From NCBI GenBank assembly GCA_013376985.1, contig JACABB010000001.1:3560-67559 (forward strand): 64,000 nucleotides of DNA. The letters run 5' to 3'. Position numbers and translations under genes: made by a program. This DNA comes from Bacteroidales bacterium (GTDB lineage: Bacteria; Bacteroidota; Bacteroidia; Bacteroidales; Tenuifilaceae). Positions 35,200 through 42,965 of the stretch are shown here, one piece after another. A model generated the notes under the pieces. It was not told the DNA's origin. It was given only the letters and a program-made list of their open reading frames with translations, and searched no databases. Numbering within the stretch: the stretch's first letter is position 1; every line of letters begins with the position of its first letter.

Positions 35200-38136
35200 A
35201 TGAATAAAATAAAACTTATTGTTACAATACTGTTTTTCAATGTATTGTTGGCAAACGCACAAACATCCGATCCTGCTAAATTTGTAAATCCATTTATTGG
35301 AACCGATTTCCATGGACATACCTACCCCGGAGCAACAGTTCCTTTTGGTATGGTTCAGCTAAGCCCTGATACAAGGTTAACAGGTTGGGATGGCTGCTCT
35401 GGTTATCACTTTAGCGATTCTCTAATCTACGGGTTTTCACATACTCACCTAAGCGGAACTGGTTGTAGTGATTTAGGCGATATTCTTATAATACCCACTG
35501 TAGGCAAACCAGATTTAGATAATAAACGATACTCATCCCCTTTTAAAAAAGCAACAGAGAAAGCAAAACCCGGATACTATTCCGTTTTTTTAGAAAAACC
35601 TAAAGTTTTAGCAGAACTCACGGCCACCGCCAGAGTAGGTTTTCATAGGTATACGTTTACAAAAACCGATGAGGCAAATATAATCCTTGATTTGCAACAC
35701 CGTGATGAGGTTTTAGATTCATGGATTCAAATAGTAGGAGACAATGAAGTAAGGGGTTACCGTCGCTCGAAATCATGGGCAGAAGATCAAAGGGTCTATT
35801 TTGTTATTCGGTTTTCAAGCCCAATCGACCTCGTAGAAGTTCATACAGCCGATGGCGGGCCTATGAATACTAATATCGAAGGGAATAATCTGGGGGTAAC
35901 AGAGGGAAAAAACCTTAAGGCTTGGTTTAAATTCAGTAAGATAAAAAAGGGTGTACTGCTTGTTAAAGTTGGTATATCTGCTACCGGTTATGAAGGTGCT
36001 ATAAAAAATTTGGAGGCAGAGATTCCCGACTGGGATTTTGATAAAACAGCAAAGGATGCCTATACTTTATGGAATAAGGAGTTAGGAAAGATTGAGGTGG
36101 ACGGCGGAACTAATGATCAATTAACAACATTCTACTCTGCGCTTTACCACACAATGGTGATTCCAAATATCTTTTCAGATGTGGATGGGATGTACCTTGG
36201 AATGGATAAACAGGTATATAAAGCAGAAGGATTCACCCCCTACACAGTATTTTCTCTTTGGGACACATACCGTGCTTGGCACCCTTTGATGACTATAATA
36301 GACAGAAAACGTACAGCGGATTACGTAAATACCTTTCTATCCCATTATAAGCATGGTGGATTACTTCCTGTTTGGGAACTAGATGCAAATGAAACATTTT
36401 GCATGATAGGCTATCACTCCGCTCCAGTTATAGTTGATGCTTGGATGAAAGGCATTCGAGGGTTTGATGCCAATTATGCTCTCGAAGCAATGAAACATAG
36501 CTCAAACCTTGATCACCTTGGCCTTGAGGCTTACCGTAAATATGGATATATCCCCGGAGATAAAGAATCCGAATCAGTTTCTAAAACTCTTGAGTATGCC
36601 TATGACGACTGGTGTATTGCCCAAATGGCAAAATCATTGGAGAAACAGGAGGATTATAAGGAATACACAAAACGGGCTCAGTTCTATAAAAACATCTTTA
36701 ACCCCGAAACTGGTTTTATGCGACCAAAGTACAACGGTGGTTGGAAGGCCCCTTTCGATCCCACTGAGGTTGATAATAACTTTACCGAAGCAAATAGCTG
36801 GCAGTATAGTTTTCTCGTTCCGCAGGATTTAAGCGGGCTAATGAAACTTCATGGAGGCGTGAAAAACTTTGAGGTAAAACTCGACGAACTATTTAGTTCC
36901 TCCACAACCGTTTCTGGTAGGGAGCAGGTTGATATCACAGGATTGATTGGGCAGTACGCTCATGGCAATGAACCCAGCCATCACATGGCATATCTCTACA
37001 ATTTTGTTGGTAGCCCTTGGAAAACTCAACGTACAGTGCGAAAGATTATGGACGAAATGTACACCCCAAAACCCGATGGTTTATGTGGTAATGAGGATTG
37101 TGGACAGATGAGCGCATGGTATGTTCTTAGTGCCATGGGAATATATTCAGTATGTCCCGGGAATACACAATATGCTATTGGTTCTCCCCTTTTCAAGAAA
37201 GCAGCTATAAAACTTGAGAATGGAAAAATATTTACAATTATTGCCAAAAATAATTCTAAGGAAAATATATACATTAATGAGGCTTACCTTAATGGAAAAC
37301 CAATGGCGCACAGCTGGATTGATTATTCAGAGATACTCAAGGGCGGTGAACTTAAATTTGAAATGGCAAACACACCTAATAAGGCGTGGGCTTCAAATGC
37401 AAAAGGAACACCTGTAAATAGCATCGATAGTTCAAGTTTTGCTATTGTTCCTTATTTCACCAATGCTCCAAAAGTTTTTGTTGATAGTCTTAAAATCGAT
37501 ATTGCCACAGTCGATAAAGAGCAAGAGGTTTACTTTTGCGTTTCGCCAATAAACTCTAATGATAATAAAGATTGGAAGAAGGGAAATCAAACTACAATCA
37601 AGGAATCATCGAAAGTTCAAGCCTATTCCGTTGATAAAAAAGGGAGCAAAAGTTACATAATTGAGGGTAAGTTTTTCAGATATAAACCCGATAAAACCAT
37701 TTCCACAAAAAGCACTTATAGTAAGCAGTACACTGCAGGCGGGCCAAATGGATTAATCGATGGGATTCGGGGCGAAAACAACTTTAGGCTTGGAGGATGG
37801 CAGGGATATCAAGGGCAGGATTTTGAAGCTACAATCGATCTTGGAAAAATAAAACCCATAAAACGAATAGCAGCAGGATTTTTACAGGATGTAGATCCGT
37901 GGATATGGATGCCTAAATATGTTGAGTTTTGGACTTCTGAGGATGGTCAGAATTTCACATTAACAGCAACGGTAAAACATAACATCCCCGAAAATCAGAT
38001 GGAAGTTATTGTAAAAGACTTAGAAACACAGGTCGATATTAAGACTCGTTATGTAAAAGTTTTTGCCAAGAATTTTGGGACAATACCTAACTGGCATAAA
38101 GGAGCAGGATATCAAGCCTATATTTTTATAGATTAG
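35200..38136 (+). CDS. Alpha-mannosidase, GH92, with C-terminal F5/8-type domain
   Basis: A 978-residue exported enzyme. The ATG at 35200 is chosen over 35167 because it begins a proper signal peptide (MNKIKLIVTILFFNVLLANA) and does not overlap the previous gene. The family marks are GTDFHGHTYPGATVPFGMVQLSPDT, SGTGCSDLGDI, FSLWDTYRAWHP, HHMAYLYNFVGSPWKTQ and GNEDCGQMSAWYVLSAMG. GH92 enzymes are Ca2+-dependent exo-alpha-mannosidases. The last 130 or so residues form an F5/8 type C (discoidin-like) module, with LIDGIRG and VEFWTSEDGQNF, likely for carbohydrate binding. It is the last gene of the locus. Confidence 0.94.
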   Translation: MNKIKLIVTILFFNVLLANAQTSDPAKFVNPFIGTDFHGHTYPGATVPFGMVQLSPDTRLTGWDGCSGYHFSDSLIYGFSHTHLSGTGCSDLGDILIIPTVGKPDLDNKRYSSPFKKATEKAKPGYYSVFLEKPKVLAELTATARVGFHRYTFTKTDEANIILDLQHRDEVLDSWIQIVGDNEVRGYRRSKSWAEDQRVYFVIRFSSPIDLVEVHTADGGPMNTNIEGNNLGVTEGKNLKAWFKFSKIKKGVLLVKVGISATGYEGAIKNLEAEIPDWDFDKTAKDAYTLWNKELGKIEVDGGTNDQLTTFYSALYHTMVIPNIFSDVDGMYLGMDKQVYKAEGFTPYTVFSLWDTYRAWHPLMTIIDRKRTADYVNTFLSHYKHGGLLPVWELDANETFCMIGYHSAPVIVDAWMKGIRGFDANYALEAMKHSSNLDHLGLEAYRKYGYIPGDKESESVSKTLEYAYDDWCIAQMAKSLEKQEDYKEYTKRAQFYKNIFNPETGFMRPKYNGGWKAPFDPTEVDNNFTEANSWQYSFLVPQDLSGLMKLHGGVKNFEVKLDELFSSSTTVSGREQVDITGLIGQYAHGNEPSHHMAYLYNFVGSPWKTQRTVRKIMDEMYTPKPDGLCGNEDCGQMSAWYVLSAMGIYSVCPGNTQYAIGSPLFKKAAIKLENGKIFTIIAKNNSKENIYINEAYLNGKPMAHSWIDYSEILKGGELKFEMANTPNKAWASNAKGTPVNSIDSSSFAIVPYFTNAPKVFVDSLKIDIATVDKEQEVYFCVSPINSNDNKDWKKGNQTTIKESSKVQAYSVDKKGSKSYIIEGKFFRYKPDKTISTKSTYSKQYTAGGPNGLIDGIRGENNFRLGGWQGYQGQDFEATIDLGKIKPIKRIAAGFLQDVDPWIWMPKYVEFWTSEDGQNFTLTATVKHNIPENQMEVIVKDLETQVDIKTRYVKVFAKNFGTIPNWHKGAGYQAYIFID

Positions 38137-38163
38137 ATTATTGTTGAGTAGTGTTTGCTAAGA

Positions 38164-38314
38164 TAACGTCAACTCGACGTAAGGTGTCATCCTGAGCGAA
38201 GCGAAGGATCTAATCACCTAAAGACTAGATGCTTCAATTCGTTCAGCATGACAAAGTAACAATCTAACGCTATACTTAGGATCAATATGTTAAGTTTACA
38301 TCGAACTCACGTTA
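38164..38314 (+). mobile_element. 151-bp palindromic MITE-like element, copy 1
   Basis: The terminal inverted repeat TAACGTCAACTCGACGTAA pairs with TTACATCGAACTCACGTTA. Inside lies a long imperfect hairpin: GTCATCCTGAGCGAAGCGAA with CTTCAATTCGTTCAGCATGA, carrying C-C and G-G mismatches. A 3-bp direct repeat AGA flanks it (38161-38163 and 38315-38317), which looks like a target-site duplication. It has no ORF. Two more copies of identical length occur at 39482 and 42813. Confidence 0.8.
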
Positions 38315-38416
38315 AGATATTTAACTCATCAATATTTATTAATACTATCGAAAAGTATGAGATTTATCATTATCGTAAAACATCTTTAATTGCAACAACT
38401 ATTCAACCAAAAGATA

Positions 38417-38424
38417 TACTTTTG
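38417..38424 (+). promoter_or_regulatory. -7 promoter element for the threonine-dehydrogenase-like gene
   Basis: TACTTTTG fits TAnnTTTG, with a leader of about 57 nt before the ATG at 38488. Confidence 0.5.
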
Positions 38425-38487
38425 TGAAATAACTAACAAATCAAAAGCAAACTAAAGAAATTTCTTATAAATTATTACCATTCAACT

Positions 38488-39450
38488 ATGAAGAACATAC
38501 TTATTGTAGGTGCAGGTGGACAAATCGGTTCCGAATTAGTTCCTTTCTTGCAAAATATTTATGGGAAGAATAATGTTGTTGCTACCGACATTAACTGTAG
38601 TGCTTGTAGTAAACTTGCAGAAAATGGTCCATTCGTTGAACTTGATGCTTTAGATGCAAAAAAATATGCGGAAATAGTAAAAGAGTATAAAATTGATGCC
38701 ATTTTTAACCTTGTAGCATTACTCTCCGCAACAGGTGAGAAAAATCCACAACTTGCTTGGAAAATCAATATGGGCGCATTATTAAACTCCCTTGAAATTG
38801 CTCGCGAAAATAAATGTGCTGTATTTACCCCAAGTTCCATTGGTGCTTTTGGTACATCCTCTCCTCTTGACAATACACCCCAGGATACAGTTATGCGTCC
38901 TTCTACAATATACGGTGTATGTAAAGTAACTGGCGAGATGCTTAGCGATTACTACTACACCCGTTTTGGCGTTGATACTCGTAGCGTACGATTCCCTGGA
39001 ATCATATCAAACGTTACCCTTCCTGGTGGTGGAACAACCGATTACGCCGTTGAGATTTACTATGCAGCAATTAAGGAGAAGAAGTTTACTTGCCCATTAC
39101 CAGCAGGTACTTTCCTTGATATGATGTACATGCCCGATGCACTTGAAGCTTGTGTTAAACTTATGGAAGCCGATCCTTCAAAATTAAAGCATCGTAATAG
39201 CTTCAACATCACAGCAATGAGTTTTGATCCTTCAAAAATTTTCGAAGCCATAAAAAAACGTATACCTGAATTCACAATGACTTACAACGTTGAGCCAGTT
39301 AAAAAAGCTATTGCCGATAGTTGGCCTAACTCCATGGATGATTCTTGTGCTCGAGAAGAATGGGGCTGGAATCCAAAATGGAACTTAGAAACCATGACTG
39401 ATGATATGCTAAAGGTTATCGGCGAGAAGTTTAAGAAGGGGCTTATCTAA
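38488..39450 (+). CDS. NAD-dependent epimerase/dehydratase, L-threonine 3-dehydrogenase-like
   Basis: A 320-residue short-chain dehydrogenase. The NAD loop is GAGGQIGSEL, the acidic NAD-ribose residue is in VVATDI, and the active site has YGVCKVTGE (Tyr-x-x-x-Lys). TPQDTVMRPSTIYGVCK, RFPGIISNVTLPGGGTTDYAVEIYY and the C-terminal DDSCAREEWGWNPKW match SDR-type L-threonine 3-dehydrogenases of Bacteroidota, which oxidise threonine to 2-amino-3-oxobutyrate. No glycine C-acetyltransferase gene is adjacent. It is flanked by two inverted copies of a 151-bp palindromic element. Confidence 0.85.
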   Translation: MKNILIVGAGGQIGSELVPFLQNIYGKNNVVATDINCSACSKLAENGPFVELDALDAKKYAEIVKEYKIDAIFNLVALLSATGEKNPQLAWKINMGALLNSLEIARENKCAVFTPSSIGAFGTSSPLDNTPQDTVMRPSTIYGVCKVTGEMLSDYYYTRFGVDTRSVRFPGIISNVTLPGGGTTDYAVEIYYAAIKEKKFTCPLPAGTFLDMMYMPDALEACVKLMEADPSKLKHRNSFNITAMSFDPSKIFEAIKKRIPEFTMTYNVEPVKKAIADSWPNSMDDSCAREEWGWNPKWNLETMTDDMLKVIGEKFKKGLI

Positions 39451-39481
39451 CACGGTTTTGATATAAGAAACAATACTCCGA

Positions 39482-39632
39482 TAACGCGAGTTCGATGTAA
39501 GTATAACATACTGATCCTAAGCATGGTGTTAGATTGTTACTTTGTCATGCTGAACGAAGTGAAGCATCTAGTCTTTAGGCGATTAGATCCTTCACTTCGC
39601 TCAGGATGACACCTTACATCGAACTCACGTTA
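39482..39632 (-). mobile_element. 151-bp palindromic MITE-like element, copy 2 (inverted)
   Basis: Reverse complement of the element at 38164, closely similar along its whole length. It has the same terminal repeats and the same hairpin (CATGCTGAACGAAGTGAAGC with GATCCTTCACTTCGCTCAGG). The flanking triplets (CGA and ATT) do not match, unlike copies 1 and 3. With copy 1 it brackets the threonine-dehydrogenase-like gene. Confidence 0.8.
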
Positions 39633-39971
39633 ATTAGTAAATCACCCCTAAGAAGTTACCTAAAAGCCCTCTGTGGAACTCTGTGCTAATCTCTGTGGAA
39701 CTCGTATGTTTGCAAAGGTAAAATAAATGAGGGACCAAAATTACACCTAATGTTGTATTTTAGGTGTTAAAATTGGAGAGAGATAGGAGAGCATTTGTGG
39801 ACAAATACGTCAAGAACGATATTCTCACAAAGAAATAGCCCCTATCTTTTCTACCTCTTATAAGTCCGAACAAGAACTTAGCGCTGCCTGATACGCAAGC
39901 CCGAATAATAAAGACGAGAAAGGACTGTGAAGAGATTCCAATTCTATCGCTAACCTAAATTAAGTATTGAG
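39633..39971 (+). ncRNA. Non-coding left end of the IS110 element, candidate bridge RNA region
   Basis: About 340 bp without a gene ahead of the transposase. From 39665 it has two direct copies of CTCTGTGGAACT (39669 and 39691). At 39705-39720 two -7 elements stand back to back: TATGTTTG on plus and TACCTTTG on minus. From about 39733 there is a hairpin ACACCTAA / TTAGGTGT (39743-39750 with 39760-39767) and spacer running to the ATG. IS110-type transposases are known to use a bridge RNA made from the non-coding end, usually upstream in the IS110 group, so 39735-39971 is the candidate. The exact IS boundary was not resolved. Confidence 0.4.
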
Positions 39972-40991
39972 ATGGAGCAGACCATTAGGACGAACGTAGG
40001 CCTTGATATTTCAAAGGATACCTATTGGGCAACAATCACTGTATTAAGCACTAGCCAAGGGATTAAGAACCTGAAAAGTGAAGAGTTTAAGAACAGCAAG
40101 GCCGGTTTTAGGATGATGGAGAGATGGGTAAAAGAAGCAGCGATCAGCACATCAGCGCTACACTTTACTATGGAAGCAACTGGGGTGTACCATGAGCGCA
40201 TTGCTCATTATTTGCACGACAGGCAGTACCCGGTTCACATCGTCCTACCCAATAGAGCCAAGAAATTTGCAGAAAGCCTTGATGCCAGATCCAAGACTGA
40301 CAAGCTGGACTCAAAAGCGTTGGGCCGATTTGGGGCTGAGCGGAATCTCACCACCTGGTATCCTTCCAATCCGATTTTTAAAGAGCTAAAATCCTTAACC
40401 AGGGAGCGGGCGACGTTTATCCACCATCGTACGCAGCTAAAGAATAATCTACACGCTTTAAAGCATAGCCATAATCCCAATAAAGCGACGCTAAAGCTCA
40501 TGGAATCTACGGTTAAGGAGTTCGATAAGAACGTGAAAAGCATTGAAAGCGAAATCATCGCTACAATAAAAGGGAATGACGAGCTAAGAAGAAAGATTGC
40601 CTTTATGGTATCCATCCCCGGTGTAGGGGTGATAACCGCAGCAGTTGTTGCAGCTGAAACGGATGGCTTTTCCATGATCGGAAATGTACGGCAGCTGTGT
40701 AGCTACGCCGGTTTGGATATAGTAATCAAGGAGTCTGGGAAATGGAAGGGAAAAAGTAAAATCAGCAAGAAGGGGAATAGCCATATTAGAGCAGCATTAT
40801 ACCTGCCATCCCTATCAACTATTAGATACAGCCAGCAGCACAAAGCATTTTATGAAAGAATCGTAGATGGTAAAAAGAAGCCAAAGATTGGCATTACCGC
40901 TGTAAGCAGAAAACTTCTTGTTTTGATGTACACATTATGGAAGAATGAAGAGAAATATGAAGATAAACATCTACTAAAAGAAGTGGCTTAA
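39972..40991 (+). CDS. IS110-family transposase
   Basis: A 339-residue protein. The N-terminal RuvC-like DEDD domain starts VGLDISKDTYWATI and continues with FTMEATGVYHERIAHYL and SKTDKLDSKALGRFGAE. The C-terminal Transposase_20 domain has MVSIPGVGVITAAVVAAETDGF, LCSYAGLDIVIKESGKWKG and ISKKGNSHIRAALYLPSL, including the serine-bearing segment. The gene looks intact. IS110 elements insert with a bridge RNA and usually have no clear inverted repeats. The base composition is richer in G+C than the neighbouring genes. Confidence 0.95.
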   Translation: MEQTIRTNVGLDISKDTYWATITVLSTSQGIKNLKSEEFKNSKAGFRMMERWVKEAAISTSALHFTMEATGVYHERIAHYLHDRQYPVHIVLPNRAKKFAESLDARSKTDKLDSKALGRFGAERNLTTWYPSNPIFKELKSLTRERATFIHHRTQLKNNLHALKHSHNPNKATLKLMESTVKEFDKNVKSIESEIIATIKGNDELRRKIAFMVSIPGVGVITAAVVAAETDGFSMIGNVRQLCSYAGLDIVIKESGKWKGKSKISKKGNSHIRAALYLPSLSTIRYSQQHKAFYERIVDGKKKPKIGITAVSRKLLVLMYTLWKNEEKYEDKHLLKEVA

Positions 40992-41041
40992 CCATAGACA
41001 TCGGGGATTGCATGAGCCAAAGTTCTTCTTTTGGTCTTTCT

Positions 41042-41068
41042 TTCCCATCGGCTCGATGCCGATGGGAA
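41042..41068 (+). repeat. Perfect 11-bp hairpin downstream of the IS110 transposase
   Basis: TTCCCATCGGC / GCCGATGGGAA with loop TCGAT. There is no T-run after it, so it is not a simple terminator. It may lie near the right end of the IS. Confidence 0.5.
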
Positions 41069-41080
41069 GGAATAAAAAAA

Positions 41081-41103
41081 GCAGTAGGAACTAGTCCTAC
41101 TGC
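41081..41103 (-). terminator. Minus-facing hairpin terminator near the IS110 right end
   Basis: GCAGTAGGA / TCCTACTGC (9-bp perfect stem, loop ACTAG). On the minus strand it is followed by TTTTTTT (A-run at 41074-41080). It would stop transcription entering the IS from the right. Confidence 0.6.
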
Positions 41104-41680
41104 ACGAGATAGACTTCGGTTCATTGAATCACCATAAGCCTTCTTTTGGTCTGATGTAAAATTATAAAAAAATGGAAATAACGTAAAAAAAGATTTGGAT
41201 TTTAACACAGAACCTTTGTGTAATTTTTAATATGTTGTTGCACAGAGGTACACAAAGAAGTCACAAACGTACACAGAGAGAAAGGAGAATTGTTCTCAAG
41301 AGGTTGGGGTTCAAAATCACTCACAAAAAACACAACACATCTCTATCGCACTTTGCAACACAGCAACACCGCCTCACATCAACACATCAACACCCCCCAA
41401 CAGCCCAACAGCCTAACAGTCCAATCTCCTCACCACAACACCCATTATCGCATTTTGCGATACTCCTAACCACAACCCTTACAGTCTACAGCATCACAAA
41501 TTACCTTCAGCCAACTCGTAAAATCGGTTAATGAACTCAGAACGGTGTATCTTGGTGCTTCTGCTAACAGAAAAGCTCTATAAATTTGCGATACAACGAG
41601 TCAATAATACTGTAAACCAGTAAAAATGCATATTTTGAACAAATTTGATTTAAATCGCATTATAGTTTAAATAAGTTTTG
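41104..41680. other. Low-complexity intergenic spacer
   Basis: No gene is supported here; the open frame at 41232-41531 is low-complexity. The stretch holds CACAGAG-type repeats at 41241-41283 (CACAGAGGTACACAAAG, CACAGAGAG), the inverted sense of the CTCTGTGG copies at 39665-39705. It also has a T-poor, CA-rich run at 41330-41450 with repeated CAACA/CCAACAG words, and the small palindrome ATCGCATTTTGCGAT at 41447-41461. Confidence 0.5.
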
Positions 41681-41688
41681 TAGCTTTG
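41681..41688 (+). promoter_or_regulatory. -7 promoter element for the pRiA4b-like gene
   Basis: TAGCTTTG fits TAnnTTTG and lies 23 nt before the ATG at 41712. Confidence 0.5.
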
Positions 41689-41711
41689 ATCTAATGGTTT
41701 TCATGTAATCT

Positions 41712-42227
41712 ATGGCAAAAATATTTGAAATCAAAGCAACGCTAGTTGGCTTGAAACCTGATATATACAGAGTTTTTCAGGTTGATAGTTCAATAAAACT
41801 CCAAGTTCTTCACGAGGTTTTTCAAGCATTGTTTGCGTGGGAAAACTTTCACTTACACTTTTACCAAGATTCACATGGAAATGAAATTAAAAAAGAAGAT
41901 CAGGTAGAACTCGTTCAATTCCTCTATCAAGACAAGAATCTCACTTATATATACGACTACGGAGACTCATGGACACTTAATATCTCTCTTATTGACAGCT
42001 TCGAAGATTTAACGCAAGGGAAATATCCCATTTGTATTGGAGGTTCACGCAAAGCACCACCAGAAGATTCGGGAGGAGTAACTGGTTATGAAATGGCATT
42101 AGAGCTGATAATGGGCAATGGAAAGAAGAATTTTTCGCTAATATCAGAATGGTATGGGGATAACTATGATCCCGAATACTTCAACCTTGATGAGATAAAT
42201 AAAGCTCTTTCACAACTTAGGAGTTAA
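41712..42227 (+). CDS. Plasmid pRiA4b ORF-3-like family protein
   Basis: A 171-residue protein of the pRiA4b ORF-3-like family (named after an Agrobacterium plasmid ORF, function unknown). The hallmarks are IKATLVGLKPDIYRVFQVD, LHEVFQALFAWENFHLHFY, YIYDYGDSWTLNISL and CIGGSRKAPPEDSGGVTGYE. It is cytoplasmic. The prolyl-tRNA-editing gene starts 11 bp after its stop, so the two form a small operon with a promoter ahead and a terminator behind. Confidence 0.88.
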   Translation: MAKIFEIKATLVGLKPDIYRVFQVDSSIKLQVLHEVFQALFAWENFHLHFYQDSHGNEIKKEDQVELVQFLYQDKNLTYIYDYGDSWTLNISLIDSFEDLTQGKYPICIGGSRKAPPEDSGGVTGYEMALELIMGNGKKNFSLISEWYGDNYDPEYFNLDEINKALSQLRS

Positions 42228-42238
42228 CCTACTTTCAT

Positions 42239-42757
42239 ATGAGTTTGAATATTGAAAAAAGAGGAGATCCTCTTCTTTATACTATATTACACGATCTTAA
42301 TATTCAATTTGATTATCACGAACACCCTCCTGCTGCTACTGTAGAGGAAGCATCAAAGTATTGGGCTGGGATTGATTCTACACATTGCAAAAATATTTTT
42401 CTTCGAAACCACAAAGGCGATAAGCATTATCTGGTTATCCTTGAATATAGGAATAATGTAAATATCCATGAACTTGAGCAATTGCTAAAACAAGGAAAAT
42501 TATCGTTTGCTTCACCACAAAGAATGATGAAATATCTTGGTCTTGAGCCAGGTTCAGTTTCTCCTTTCGGGCTGATTCATGATACCTCTAAACACGTTCA
42601 TCTATTCCTGGATGACAACCTCCGAAAAGCCGAAAGGTTAAGTTTTCACCCTAATCTTAACACAGCATCAATTATTATCAAATACAACGATTTTATACGT
42701 TACCTAGAGTGGAAAGGGAATAGTTATGAGTTTATAAGATTGTATGCGGGAAATTAA
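42239..42757 (+). CDS. YbaK/ProX-type aminoacyl-tRNA deacylase
   Basis: A 172-residue single-domain protein of the YbaK/ProX editing family, which hydrolyses mischarged tRNA-Pro. FDYHEHPPAATVEEASKYW and THCKNIFLRNHKGDKHYLVIL (with the conserved Lys) mark it, followed by ASPQRMMKYLGLEPGSVSPFGLIHD and VHLFLDDNL. This pattern is closest to the free-standing ProXp-ala type that clears Ala-tRNA-Pro. It follows the pRiA4b-like gene and ends at a terminator. Confidence 0.88.
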   Translation: MSLNIEKRGDPLLYTILHDLNIQFDYHEHPPAATVEEASKYWAGIDSTHCKNIFLRNHKGDKHYLVILEYRNNVNIHELEQLLKQGKLSFASPQRMMKYLGLEPGSVSPFGLIHDTSKHVHLFLDDNLRKAERLSFHPNLNTASIIIKYNDFIRYLEWKGNSYEFIRLYAGN

Positions 42758-42789
42758 AAAAACCTTCCCATTTAAATAAGAAGGTTTTT
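42758..42789 (+). terminator. Intrinsic terminator after the ProX-type gene
   Basis: Perfect 10-bp stem AAAAACCTTC / GAAGGTTTTT (42758-42767 with 42780-42789), loop of 12, starting right after the stop codon. Confidence 0.75.
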
Positions 42790-42812
42790 GAAGATATATC
42801 AAATTAATAGTT

Positions 42813-42963
42813 TAACGCCAGTTCGATGTAAGATGTCATCCTGAGCAAAGCGAAGGATCTGATTATCTATAAAATAGATGCTTCACTCCGTTCAGCATGA
42901 CAAAGCAACAATCTATTGCTGTGCTGAAAATCAAAATGTTGTACTTAGATCGAACTCACGTTA
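42813..42963 (+). mobile_element. 151-bp palindromic MITE-like element, copy 3
   Basis: Same length, ends and hairpin as the copies at 38164 and 39482, more diverged (roughly 80% similar). It is flanked by the 3-bp direct repeat GTT (42810-42812 and 42964-42966). The right repeat overlaps the stop codon of the ribonucleotide reductase gene, so the element went in exactly at the gene's end. Confidence 0.8.
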
Positions 42964-42965
42964 GT

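Noticed and set aside
41447-41461. ATCGCATTTTGCGAT palindrome, similar to ATCGCAATTTGCGAT at about 27124
   Set aside because: Only two short copies are present and neither has a T-run or a consistent gene context, so no function can be argued.
41232-41531. Open frame of 99 codons downstream of the IS110 element
   Set aside because: It runs through CACAGAG repeats and a CA-rich tract; the product is a low-complexity His/Thr/Gln/Pro string with no domain.
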